A stretch of 42,014 nt of DNA from Streptomyces scabichelini (GCF_011045015.1 NZ_JAAKZY010000082.1:1-42014); one strand, 5' to 3'. Positions 23,999 to 32,007 are shown, counted from the stretch's first letter. Made by a program: numbers and translations. Notes: generated from the letters alone by a model not told the origin.

Positions 23999-25236
23999 AC
24001 GTTTCCCTTTTCTTGTTTGAAGACCCAGCCGCGCAGCAGGACGAACCGGCCGGCCGTGCCGAGCACGGATGCGCCGAGCAACACGAACAGTTCGAGGAGA
24101 CGCGAGGGTTCGGACACTGCCGAGTGCAGGACGAGCAGCGCGGTCGATGTGAACGCGTAGTAGAGGCCGAAGACGATGAGCCCTTGCAGGTGCGCTCTGC
24201 CGGACGAGCCACGGGAGCCGAGGAACGTGAACCGCCGGTTGGCCTCGGTGTTGAACATCGTGGTGACCACGAGCGCCAGCAGGTTGGCTGCCAACGGGTG
24301 CATCGCCGGCCGCAAGAGTGCGTAGAGCAGCAGAGTGACCGCTGTGGACAAGAGGCCGATCACGCCGAACGACAGCAGTTGCCAGAGCAGACCCGGGTCC
24401 CGTCGGGACAACACCGCGTCGGGGTGGGCCGCTTGGGGTTCCGGACGCCTTGGCAGGTCGGCGACCCTTGCCGTGCCGGCGGCCTTCGCCCTCGCCACCC
24501 GGATCAGACCCCGGATGTCCTCGAGCGCGGTCGATCCGATACTGACCCGGGTGTCGATGTCCTCGACCCAGTCGACCGGCACCTCGTGCACCCGCAGTCC
24601 GTTGTGCTCGGCCAACAGCAGCAGTTCGGTGTCGAAGAACCAGTTGTCGTCCTTGATGCGGCCGAGCAACGGGCGGATCACGTCCGTGCGCGCGGCCTTG
24701 AAGCCGCACTGGGCGTCGGAGAACTTCGCGCCGTGGCTGAGCCGGATGAGCGCGTTGTAACCCCGGGAGATCAGCTCACGCTTCGGGCCGCGTACGGTCC
24801 TGGCGCTCGGGGCGAGCCGCGAGCCGATCGAGACGTCCGAGTGGCCGTTGACCAGCGGAGCCACCAGGGGCAGCAACGCGTCGAGGCCGGTCGACAGGTC
24901 GACGTCCATATAGGCCACCACGTCGGCGTCGCTCCATTGCCACGCGGTGCGCAGGGCCCGGCCACGGCCCTTCTCGTCGAGATGCAGCACACGGACCTGA
25001 TCCGAGGCTTCGGTCAGCTCGTTGGCGATCGCCAGGGTGGCGTCGGTGCTGGCATTGTCGACGATGGTGATGGTCCACTCGAACGGCAACTGTTCGCGCA
25101 AATACGACGTCAGGACGTCCACGCAGCCGCGCAGCGCGCGTTCCTCGTTGTACACCGGGATCACGACGTCGACCGTGGCGGTCTTGGTCGCACCGGTCAG
25201 GTCCGGCGGTGTCGCCGGGGCAGGGGTGCCAGTCAT
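23995..25236 (-). CDS. GT2 polyprenyl-phosphate glycosyltransferase fused to GtrA flippase-like domain
   Basis: A 413-aa fusion. Residues 20-255 are a DPM1-like GT2 domain: VDVVIPVYNEE (22-32), IVDNASTD (58-65), EKGRGRALRTAW and the metal-binding DVD (111-113). Residues 285-406 are a GtrA domain with four TMs (VIGLLSTAVTLLLYAL; FNTEANRRFTF; GLIVFGLYYAFTSTALLVL; LGTAGRFVLLR). DPM1-like enzymes load a sugar onto polyprenyl phosphate, and GtrA proteins are proposed to flip the product. Both functions lie in one chain here. The ATG at 25236 is the likely start. A triple 11-bp repeat lies 35-67 bp upstream. Confidence 0.9.
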   Translation of the reverse strand: MTGTPAPATPPDLTGATKTATVDVVIPVYNEERALRGCVDVLTSYLREQLPFEWTITIVDNASTDATLAIANELTEASDQVRVLHLDEKGRGRALRTAWQWSDADVVAYMDVDLSTGLDALLPLVAPLVNGHSDVSIGSRLAPSARTVRGPKRELISRGYNALIRLSHGAKFSDAQCGFKAARTDVIRPLLGRIKDDNWFFDTELLLLAEHNGLRVHEVPVDWVEDIDTRVSIGSTALEDIRGLIRVARAKAAGTARVADLPRRPEPQAAHPDAVLSRRDPGLLWQLLSFGVIGLLSTAVTLLLYALLRPAMHPLAANLLALVVTTMFNTEANRRFTFLGSRGSSGRAHLQGLIVFGLYYAFTSTALLVLHSAVSEPSRLLELFVLLGASVLGTAGRFVLLRGWVFKQEKGNV

Positions 25237-25270
25237 GACAACAGGTGTGCCAGGCGTAACCGCAAGCGGC

Positions 25271-25303
25271 CTGGACGGAACCTGAAAGAAGCCTGGGAAT
25301 CTG
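25271..25303 (+). promoter_or_regulatory. Triple 11-bp direct repeat in the GT2-GtrA / Gpi18-like intergenic region
   Basis: CTGGACGGAAC, CTGAAAGAAGC and CTGGGAATCTG form three 11-bp units, in the same orientation as the set at 22032-22064 relative to the minus-strand gene it precedes. The distance to the GT2 start (35 bp) is also similar. It lies 50 bp upstream of the divergent glycosyltransferase and may control both genes. Confidence 0.75.
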
Positions 25304-25352
25304 CGAGTTCGGCTCTCAGGTAACTCGCACAAACGCGTCCTACGGTCGCGGC

Positions 25353-26675
25353 GTGTCAGGAACATCGGAATCCGTCGACATCGACGAGAAGCAGACGCGA
25401 ACATCCCGCCGAGTGGGATTGGTGGTTACCGCGGTCGTGCTCGCGGTCGTGGCCAGGGTCGCCATGTTCGACCACGAGTCCACCGACTTCAAATTCTTCG
25501 TCAAGGGCTGGTACGAATTCATTTCCACACACGGTGGATTCGGAGCTCTCAAGTACAACTTCGCCGATTACAACGTCCCTTATCTCTACCTGATAGCGGC
25601 ATTGACCTATCTGCCGATACCCGCACTCATCGGGATCAAGGTCATCTCGGTGGTGTTCGACCTGATCCTGGCGTACTTCACCTACCGCATCGTCGCGCTG
25701 CGCCACACCGGCCGCCGGCTGCCGGCACTGGCTGCCCTCCTCGTGCTGTGCCTCCCCACCGTGGCGACCAACAGCGGGATGTGGGGGCAGGCCGACTCCC
25801 TCTACGCCGCGTTCGGCCTCGGCGGCGTGTACTTCCTCCTGCGCAGGCGGCCGTGGCCGGCCGGCGTCTTCTTCGGCCTGTCGCTGGCCTTCAAACTGCA
25901 GGCAGTCTTCCTGTTCCCGCTGCTGCTGGTCCTCGCATGGAAAAGGTGGATCCCGTGGCGGGTACTGCCGGCCGTCCCCGGGGTCGTCCTGCTCCTTGAC
26001 GTGCCGGCGTTGCTGGTCGGAGCGCCCATAGGGCGCTTGTTGTCGGTGTATGCCGACCAGACGAGCGCGTATCCGGCACTGTCGATGCTCGCGCCGTCGA
26101 TCTACCAGTTCCTCCCGGCGAGCGCCGACGCGGAGGTGATCCGGCCCATCGGTATCGCGGTGACCGGACTGGTGATTCTCGGGCTGTGCCTCGGCGTACG
26201 GCTCAGCCGAGTGCGGCTTACGACAACGAAAGTCGTGCTGATGGGAGCAGCTTCGGCTGTCCTGGTGCCGTTCCTCCTGCCGTCGATGCACGAGCGCTAC
26301 TTCTACCTGGCCGAGGTACTCACCGTGATCGCGGCGTTCTACCTGCCGCGCCGCCTCTGGTACGTGCCTGTCCTCGTGCAGGTGGCCTCGTTCCGCGCCT
26401 ATCTCCACGTGCTGTTCCCGGCAGCGGATTCGACGCCTCCGGGAGACCTGCCGGGAGGGCCCGGCCTTCCCGTACCCGGCGGGCACTCGGAGCCCGGGGA
26501 CATGTCGGGCGCTATGCCGGACGCGATGTTGGACCAGTACGCGCCCACCCTGGAGTTCCGGGTCCTCGCCGCGCTCATGGCGGTCGCGGTCGTGTCCGTG
26601 GTGTGGACGGCATTCCGCGAATTCCGCCGAGATTCCCCGCCGGAGCACAGAAAACACACATTCACGATGCGCTGA
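25353..26675 (+). CDS. Gpi18-like GT-C membrane glycosyltransferase
   Basis: A 440-aa polytopic protein with about nine to ten TMs. Family-type motifs are FDHESTDFKFFVKGWYEF after TM1 (the acidic catalytic loop), NSGMWGQADSLYAAF, FKLQAVFLFPLLL and MHERYFYLAEV. This pattern fits the mannosyltransferase group related to Gpi18 (COG5542), which uses polyprenyl-phosphate sugars. A Gly/Pro/Met-rich loop (about 367-395) precedes the last TM. The start is GTG at 25353; TACGGT at 25341-25346 suggests a leaderless transcript. It is divergent from the GT2-GtrA gene and shares its regulatory region. Confidence 0.75.
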   Translation: MSGTSESVDIDEKQTRTSRRVGLVVTAVVLAVVARVAMFDHESTDFKFFVKGWYEFISTHGGFGALKYNFADYNVPYLYLIAALTYLPIPALIGIKVISVVFDLILAYFTYRIVALRHTGRRLPALAALLVLCLPTVATNSGMWGQADSLYAAFGLGGVYFLLRRRPWPAGVFFGLSLAFKLQAVFLFPLLLVLAWKRWIPWRVLPAVPGVVLLLDVPALLVGAPIGRLLSVYADQTSAYPALSMLAPSIYQFLPASADAEVIRPIGIAVTGLVILGLCLGVRLSRVRLTTTKVVLMGAASAVLVPFLLPSMHERYFYLAEVLTVIAAFYLPRRLWYVPVLVQVASFRAYLHVLFPAADSTPPGDLPGGPGLPVPGGHSEPGDMSGAMPDAMLDQYAPTLEFRVLAALMAVAVVSVVWTAFREFRRDSPPEHRKHTFTMR

Positions 26676-26737
26676 CCACGTGGCGATCCATCAGGTTTCA
26701 CCGCGGAATTCCACAGCCGACCCGAGGGAGTCAAATC

Positions 26738-27373
26738 ATGTATGCCGCAGCCGCCGACCAGCCAGGAGGTCTCGCCGGCCTGGTGGTGGACATCATGGAC
26801 GAGCTGGGCGGACCGGGCGCCGCGCTCCTCGTCGGCATCGACAACATCTTCCCGCCGACGCCGAGCGAACTGGTGCTGCCACTGGCCGGTTTCGCCGCGA
26901 GCCAGGGCACCATGAGCCTGTTCATGGCGCTGTTCTGGACCACCCTCGGCTCCGTCGCCGGCGCCCTGCTCACCTACTGGCTGGGCGCGTGGCTCGGCCG
27001 CGACCGCGTCCGCTCCCTGATCATCCGCACACCACTGATGAAACCGTCGGACTTCGATCGCACCGAACGCTGGTTCCTCAAACACGGCACGAAGGCGGTG
27101 TTCTTCGGCCGGATGGTGCCGCTGTTCCGCAGCCTCGTCTCGCTACCCGCGGGCGTCGAACGGATGCCTGTGTGGCGGTTCCTGTACCTGACCACGCTCG
27201 GCAGCCTGATCTGGAACGCGGGCTTCGTCGTGGCCGGCTACCAGTTGGGCGCCAACTGGCAGGACGTGGACGAGTACGCGGGCGTCTTCCAGAAGGTGGT
27301 CATCGCAGTCGTCGCACTGGCCGTCGTCGTGTTCGTGGCGGTCCGGATGCGAATCAGAGGCTGGAGAAGGTAG
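26738..27373 (+). CDS. DedA family (VTT domain) membrane protein
   Basis: A 211-aa DedA protein: GIDNIFPPTPSELVLPLAGF (re-entrant loop with the conserved acidic E), FWTTLGSVAGALLTYWLG, KHGTKAVFFGRMVPLFRSLVSLPAG (the conserved F/GR...P...R motif) and a C-terminal TM followed by RMRIRGWRR. DedA proteins are linked to undecaprenyl-phosphate recycling and membrane homeostasis. The ATG at 26738 has GAGGGAG eight bases upstream. It follows the Gpi18-like gene by 62 bp and is probably cotranscribed, which fits carrier-lipid recycling for the neighbouring glycosyltransferases. Confidence 0.93.
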   Translation: MYAAAADQPGGLAGLVVDIMDELGGPGAALLVGIDNIFPPTPSELVLPLAGFAASQGTMSLFMALFWTTLGSVAGALLTYWLGAWLGRDRVRSLIIRTPLMKPSDFDRTERWFLKHGTKAVFFGRMVPLFRSLVSLPAGVERMPVWRFLYLTTLGSLIWNAGFVVAGYQLGANWQDVDEYAGVFQKVVIAVVALAVVVFVAVRMRIRGWRR

Positions 27374-27390
27374 CTGAAGCGATTGACGAC

Positions 27391-29199
27391 TCATGTCCGC
27401 GCCGCGATGTCCCGTGCCGCGATGTACCCGAACGTCATCGCGGGTCCGATCGTCGAGCCCGCGCCCGCGTAACTGCGGCCCATGACGGCGGCGCTGGCGT
27501 TTCCCGCCGCGTACAGCCCGCGGATCACCGAGCCGTCCGGGCTGAGCACGCGCGCCCGGGCGTCGGTGAGCAGGCCGCCCTTGGTGCCGAGGTCGCCCGG
27601 AACGATCCGGAAGGCGTAGTAGGGGGCCAGCCACAGCGGTGCCAGGCAGGAGTTGGGGCGGACGGAGGGGTCCGTGTAGTAGTGGTCGTACGCGCTGTCG
27701 CCGCGCTCGAAGTCGGTGTCGTCGCCGCTCCTGGCAAGGGAGTTGAAGCGGTCGACGGTGGCGCGCAGAGCGGCCGCGGGTACGCCGATCGAGGCGGCCA
27801 GCGAGTCCAGTGTCCACGCCTTGTGGACGGCGCCCGACTCGTACCAGGCGTCGGGGAACACGAAGGTCGGCGCGACGTCCTTGAAGAGGTAGCGGTTGCG
27901 GTAGTTCTGGTCGACGATCAGCCAGGCCGGGATGTGCGGGGCGTTCGGCGTGTCGCGGTCGTACATGGTGTGGACGACATCGCTGTACGGCGCGGCCTCG
28001 TTGACGAAGCGCGCTCCGGCCGCGTTGACGAGGAGCCCGCCGGGCAGGGTGCGTTCGGCGAGGCAGAAGTACGGCTGGTCGGGGAGCGGGATCGCCGGGC
28101 CCCACCACGCGTCGTCCATCAATCCCAGCGCCGCGCCTGCCCGTTCACCGGCCCGGATACCGTCGCCGGTGTTCTCCTTGGCGCCGACCGTCCACTGGGT
28201 GCCGATGGGCTGCTCCTGGTACTGCTTGCGCATGGCCGCGTTGTGCTCGAAGCCGCCCGAGCCGACGATGACGCCCCGGCGGGCGCGCAGCAGTCCGGGT
28301 GCGCCGTTTCTGGTGACGACCGCGCCGGTGACGGCGCCGTTCTCCCTGTGCAGATCGGTCAGCGGCGTGTTCAGCCACACGGGCACGCCGGCCCTGAGCA
28401 GCCCGGCGCGCAGCCCCGCCGCCAGCGACTGGCCCATGGTGAGCGGCTTCTGGCCCAGCAGCGCCGCCTTCGTCCCCCGGGCCAGGCACTCCGTGGCCAC
28501 GGCGAGCCCCTTCGCGCTGACCGCGGAAAGGACGAGCCACTTGTAGTCGGCGCTGAAGACGACCATGCCGGCCGGGACCGTCATGTACGACGGGTTCAGG
28601 CGCGCCAGCTCCGCACCCAGGATGTTCCCGTCGAGTTGGTCGGGCTCGATGGAACGGCCCTGCGCCAGCCCGCCGGGCAACTCCGGGTAGTAGTCGCTGT
28701 AGCCCTCCATCCAGCGGAAGCGCAGCGGGCTGTTGGCCATGACGAAGGAGAGCATGGCGGGCCCATGGTCGAGGAAGGCCTTCTGCCGGACGACCGGGAC
28801 GTCGTCGCCGACCACGGCCGCGAGGTACGTGGCGGCCTTCGCCGGGGTGTCGGGCACCCCGGCGGCCAGGATGACGGAGTTGTTCGGGACCCAGATGCCC
28901 GCGCCGGAACGGGCCGCCGAACCGCCGAAGGTGGCCGCCTTCTCCACGACGACGCACGTCAGGCCCTGCTTGGCGGCGGTGAGCGCGGCCGTCATACCGG
29001 CGGCTCCTGAGCCGATGACCACGACGTCGTACGTGCCGAGGAGGGGCAGGTCGGCGGAGTCGGCGGCGTCTGCGTAAGGGCCGCCGGGGTACGGCAGCCC
29101 GCCGGCGAGAGCGAGGCCGGCGCCGGCGGCACCGATCACACGGCGGCGCGAAGGGGCGGAGAGTGGCGTACGTCTGACGGGATCAGCGTGGGTGGACAT
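27391..29199 (-). CDS. FAD-dependent 3-ketosteroid delta-1-dehydrogenase-like protein with Tat-type signal
   Basis: A 602-aa flavoprotein of the fumarate reductase/KstD superfamily. The FAD motif is VVIGSGAAGMTAA (61-73), and GGSAARSGAGIWVP follows. The C-terminal YYAFRIVPGDLGTKGGL is the conserved active-site segment of ketosteroid dehydrogenases. These enzymes introduce a C1-C2 double bond in ring A of 3-ketosteroids. The N-terminus has RRRVIGAAGAGLALAGG after a polar stretch, resembling a Tat signal, whereas known KstD proteins are generally not exported. GGAGAG lies upstream of the ATG at 29199. No other sterol-degradation gene is nearby, so the substrate may differ. Confidence 0.82.
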   Translation of the reverse strand: MSTHADPVRRTPLSAPSRRRVIGAAGAGLALAGGLPYPGGPYADAADSADLPLLGTYDVVVIGSGAAGMTAALTAAKQGLTCVVVEKAATFGGSAARSGAGIWVPNNSVILAAGVPDTPAKAATYLAAVVGDDVPVVRQKAFLDHGPAMLSFVMANSPLRFRWMEGYSDYYPELPGGLAQGRSIEPDQLDGNILGAELARLNPSYMTVPAGMVVFSADYKWLVLSAVSAKGLAVATECLARGTKAALLGQKPLTMGQSLAAGLRAGLLRAGVPVWLNTPLTDLHRENGAVTGAVVTRNGAPGLLRARRGVIVGSGGFEHNAAMRKQYQEQPIGTQWTVGAKENTGDGIRAGERAGAALGLMDDAWWGPAIPLPDQPYFCLAERTLPGGLLVNAAGARFVNEAAPYSDVVHTMYDRDTPNAPHIPAWLIVDQNYRNRYLFKDVAPTFVFPDAWYESGAVHKAWTLDSLAASIGVPAAALRATVDRFNSLARSGDDTDFERGDSAYDHYYTDPSVRPNSCLAPLWLAPYYAFRIVPGDLGTKGGLLTDARARVLSPDGSVIRGLYAAGNASAAVMGRSYAGAGSTIGPAMTFGYIAARDIAART

Positions 29200-29488
29200 G
29201 GCAGGTCTCTCCAGTCTGGTCAGGGAAAGGGAGGCCGTGCTGTGCTGCCCGGAGCACGAGGGGCTCCGGGCGCCCCGTTTCTGATGCAGAGTCAGGAATG
29301 TGGCGCCGAAACCGGGTTGAAGTCAAGGGGTACGCCCGCCCCGGGCGCCGTACACCATGCGGAGCCCGACGCTCCTGCCCCGCATCCGCCGGCCCTCTCC
29401 CCGACATCCGACCGAACCGGACCGCAATGACGCGCCGGAGGCGGCGGAAGCGGCGGAGGCGGCGGGACGAATCGGCCTTGGGGCCCTC

Positions 29489-29524
29489 GATCAGGGGAGT
29501 TGAAGCGATCAGGGGAGTTGGAGC
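29489..29524. repeat. 18-bp tandem duplication
   Basis: GATCAGGGGAGTTGAAGC at 29489-29506 is repeated at 29507-29524 with one substitution (A to G). Confidence 0.9.
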
Positions 29525-29584
29525 CGGTTCAGCGGCGTGTCCGCGTGTCCGGAAACGCGGGCGGAGGCCGGGACGGGCCGGCGG

Positions 29585-29628
29585 CGGCTTGGAGCCCCGC
29601 CGTTGTCGGCTTGGAGCCCCGCCGTTGC
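29585..29628. repeat. 22-bp tandem duplication
   Basis: Units at 29585-29606 and 29607-29628 (core GGCTTGGAGCCCCGCCGTTG) differ only at the last base. Confidence 0.9.
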
Positions 29629-29702
29629 CGGCCGCATCACTCACCGGCCGCCCGTGAAAGGCCCGTGTCCGACCAGAACGCAGGCCTGCGCCTGCACGGC
29701 CT

Positions 29703-29738
29703 GACACGAGCCCCGACACGAGACCTGACACGAGACCT
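29703..29738. repeat. 12-bp tandem repeat, three units
   Basis: GACACGAGACCT is perfect at 29715-29726 and 29727-29738, with a diverged first copy (GACACGAGCCCC) at 29703-29714 and GACA continuing after the last unit. Confidence 0.88.
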
Positions 29739-29761
29739 GACAGCCTGGATGACGCCGGCCG

Positions 29762-31387
29762 TCAGCGGGTGAGCAGCAACGCGTCGCCCACCGCCCGCTC
29801 GGTGCCGTCCGACGGCGAGTTGATCACCTTGCCGTTCACCACCGTGGTGACCGAACCACCGCCGTCAAGGGCCATGGCGCGCACCGCGCCCAGCGACTTG
29901 ATCAGCTCCGCCCCTTCGTTGAGCCCGAATCCGTCGCTGTAGCTGGGCTGGCGGCCGTCCGCGGTCACCAGGAGCACACGGCCCTGCCGGTCGACGCCCA
30001 GGAGCATGCGCGGGTTGCGCTTGATGCCCCAGGTGTACGCGAAGGACGGGTCGCCGATCCGCTCGATGCCGTCGGCTCCGTAGTTCACCGCGACTTTTCC
30101 GTCGCGCACCAGCTCGGGGCCGCCGTTGACGATGTCGTCCTGCGGGCCGAGTTCGAGCTCGCGGCCGCTCTCGTCCAGGATCCGCTGCCGCACCTTCAGC
30201 TCGCTGCCCGGCTTCGCGTGCGTACGCAGCCAGGAGGCTCCTTCGCCGATGCCGGCCAGGACGCTGCCGCCATCCGGCACGGCACCGCCGCGCGGACGCA
30301 CCTCCCGAACCCGGCCGCTCGCGTCGAGCACCGCCTCGATGCCGTCACCGGCCGGGGTGCTCGCACCCAACTCGTCGGTGAACTCGACGATCTCGTCGGG
30401 ATCGGTGCAGGTCACATCGTGCTGCGGCACCTCGGTCGGGGAGTCGCCGCCGACACCACCGCAGTTGCGGACCAGGCCGGGCACGCGGTTGATGCCGTCC
30501 ACGATCGCGGACGCCCCGCCCGCTCGGACGCTGAGTTCCGTGCGGAGCTTCTTGAACTCCGGGCGCAGACCGTCGCCGCGCAGCACCGCCGCGATCCGGC
30601 CGTTGGTCGCCGCGCTCTGCAGCTCCCCGTCGTACGCGGCAATGCCGGCCGAGGCGCCCGGCACGCCGTCCTTGCCCTCCATGACGAAGAAGCCCGCGTT
30701 GACGCCGAGCAGGGCGTCGTCGCCGACGGCCATGTCGCTCACCTTCTCCCGGCCGGCGACACCCGTGCCGTACGTGGCGTCCAGCGCACCGCCATAGCGC
30801 TGCGGGTCGATGATCGCCACCTTGACCCGGGCCAGACCGGTGCCGGGCTCACCGTCCGCGCCGGTCCACTCGCTGATCGCGTCGAACCCCGCGTCCACGA
30901 GGTCCTGACGCTGCGCGTCGGCCTCGGTCCGGTTGGCGTACTCGCCCACCCGGACTCGTACGCCGACCAGCCCTCTGCGGTCCGCACCCCGCGGCCATTC
31001 GACCCGCTCACCACGAGCGCTGAACCCGGCGCCACGCAGCCGCTCCGCCAGCGCCTGAGCGCCCTGCTCGGTGGCGAGGTGAGCGCCGTCGGCACGCACC
31101 GTGACCGTCCAGTGATCCGCACCGGGACGGCCCGAGATCCTCCCCTGATACAGGTCGACTCCGGAGGCGAGGCGATCGTGCTGCCAGCCGGCGATCGGCC
31201 GAGGTACGGGGGTCGACGGAGGAACGGCGGTCGACGGAGGAACGGCGGTCGTCGAAACGGCGGCCGTGGTGGCTGCGACGTTGTCGTACTGGTCGACGAC
31301 AACACCAGGAGCGACCAGTCCTGCCGCGGCGACGGCAACCACCGACGCCTTCACGGAAACACGGAACGGACGGCGTGCGAGGGCCAT
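29762..31387 (-). CDS. Secreted phosphodiester glycosidase (NAGPA/DUF2233) family protein with SPOR-like repeats
   Basis: A 541-aa exported protein. The signal peptide is RRPFRVSVKASVVAVAAAGLV (written here only as positions 6-26). A Pro/Thr/Ser-rich linker (about 40-65) contains repeated PPSTAVP. Two SPOR-like segments follow (about 90-180: QGAQALAERLRGAGFSA; ANRTEADAQRQDLVDAGFDA), which in other proteins bind peptidoglycan. The NAGPA domain holds GVNAGFF, RNPRMLLGVDRQGRVLLVTADG, EGAELIKSLGAVRAMALDGG and GGSVTTVVNGKVI. Bacterial members are proposed to cleave GlcNAc or teichoic phosphodiesters. The ATG at 31387 has AGGAG seven bases upstream. Confidence 0.8.
   Translation of the reverse strand: MALARRPFRVSVKASVVAVAAAGLVAPGVVVDQYDNVAATTAAVSTTAVPPSTAVPPSTPVPRPIAGWQHDRLASGVDLYQGRISGRPGADHWTVTVRADGAHLATEQGAQALAERLRGAGFSARGERVEWPRGADRRGLVGVRVRVGEYANRTEADAQRQDLVDAGFDAISEWTGADGEPGTGLARVKVAIIDPQRYGGALDATYGTGVAGREKVSDMAVGDDALLGVNAGFFVMEGKDGVPGASAGIAAYDGELQSAATNGRIAAVLRGDGLRPEFKKLRTELSVRAGGASAIVDGINRVPGLVRNCGGVGGDSPTEVPQHDVTCTDPDEIVEFTDELGASTPAGDGIEAVLDASGRVREVRPRGGAVPDGGSVLAGIGEGASWLRTHAKPGSELKVRQRILDESGRELELGPQDDIVNGGPELVRDGKVAVNYGADGIERIGDPSFAYTWGIKRNPRMLLGVDRQGRVLLVTADGRQPSYSDGFGLNEGAELIKSLGAVRAMALDGGGSVTTVVNGKVINSPSDGTERAVGDALLLTR
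31213..31248. repeat. 18-bp tandem duplication in the linker of the NAGPA protein
   Basis: TCGACGGAGGAACGGCGG is perfect at 31213-31230 and 31231-31248, with a degraded third unit after it. On the coding (minus) strand it encodes the PPSTAV repeat of the linker, so the frame is kept. Confidence 0.92.
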
Positions 31388-31618
31388 AGGCACTCCTAGG
31401 TAGCGGACGAACATCGCGTGCACAGCTGACTTGCTCACATGACACGCTTTCGGAAGGCGCGTTCATGCGTCACAAGCGCAACTCCTTGCGCAGGGAACGC
31501 GAATTCCCGAGCGACGGTTGAACCCAGGCGTGAATACCGGAAGTCCGGCCAGTGAACTCGCCTCAGGCCAACCATGGGTGGACCGCACCGGGGAAGGATC
31601 GCGAGAGTTCCGGTTACC

Positions 31619-32007
31619 GTGTCAGGCGATCCGAATACGGAGATCCCCCTCGTCGGAGGTGGCCGGCTCATCGTGAACGACCACGCCACCTGCGGCGGAC
31701 CGCAGGAATACATGGACGTATTCCTGCGGTCCGCCCTCCCGGCCATCCAGGACCTCTGCGAACGTCGGGGCGGCGAACTCGAGTCGCTCACGCACGAAGC
31801 CGTACCCGATGCCACGGGCGACATGGTCGTCGCCGCCACGGCGGTGGTGCTCTTCCGCGGCCGCCGCTGCGTTTTCCGGCGCGGGATCTGGCCCCCGAGT
31901 CACCCCCGGCCACCCGCGCCGCCATCTACGCAACCGTCCTGGAAGAACGACTGCTGACAGGAGTCCGCCCCTCGCCCGGCGACGACACGTCGCCGGTCGA
32001 CCTCTGA
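31619..32007 (+). pseudogene. Hypothetical gene with apparent frameshift
   Basis: Good codon statistics run in one frame from the GTG at 31619 (SGDPNTEIPLV, then LIVNDHATCGGPQEYMDVFL and VVAATAVVLFRGRRCVF) to about 31875. They then continue in the -1 frame (FPARDLAPESPPATRAAIY to a TGA at 32005-32007), while the first frame degenerates and stops at 31957. One missing base, perhaps in the TTTT at 31871-31874, would join them into about 129 residues. I do not recognise the family. A very strong hairpin lies inside the first half. It could be a pseudogene, a sequencing error or programmed frameshifting. Confidence 0.5.
31694..31735. repeat. Perfect 18-bp inverted repeat with 6-base loop
   Basis: GGCGGACCGCAGGAATAC (31694-31711) and GTATTCCTGCGGTCCGCC (31718-31735) are perfect complements around ATGGAC. 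It lies inside the apparent coding frame of the hypothetical gene, encoding GGPQEYMDVFLRS. A perfect 18-bp arm pair is far beyond chance, even in high-GC DNA. It would form a very stable RNA or DNA hairpin. Confidence 0.95.

Larger units (their letters stand above)
29200..29761. other. Repeat-rich intergenic region
   Basis: About 560 bp with no supported gene. It carries GGC-type low-complexity DNA around 29430-29470 and three independent tandem duplications (annotated separately). It separates two minus-strand genes and must contain the promoter of the flavoprotein gene. Open frames on both strands here are low-complexity and vary with the repeats. Confidence 0.5.

Noticed and set aside
23999..24709. 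N-terminal extension of the GT39 frame to 24709
   Set aside because: The extension lies within the GT2-GtrA gene in another frame; the protein begins naturally at 23998 with an ATGA overlap.
26680..29010. Long plus-strand frame across the DedA and flavoprotein genes
   Set aside because: It is frame-shifted against DedA and antisense to the flavoprotein; no domain.
29183..29731. Minus-strand ORF in the repeat-rich gap
   Set aside because: Its sequence follows the tandem repeats (SGLVSGLVSG) and low-complexity DNA; no family features.
31476..31491. GCGCAA-CTCC-TTGCGC dyad upstream of the NAGPA gene
   Set aside because: A 6-bp arm pair is expected by chance in this composition and has no second copy.
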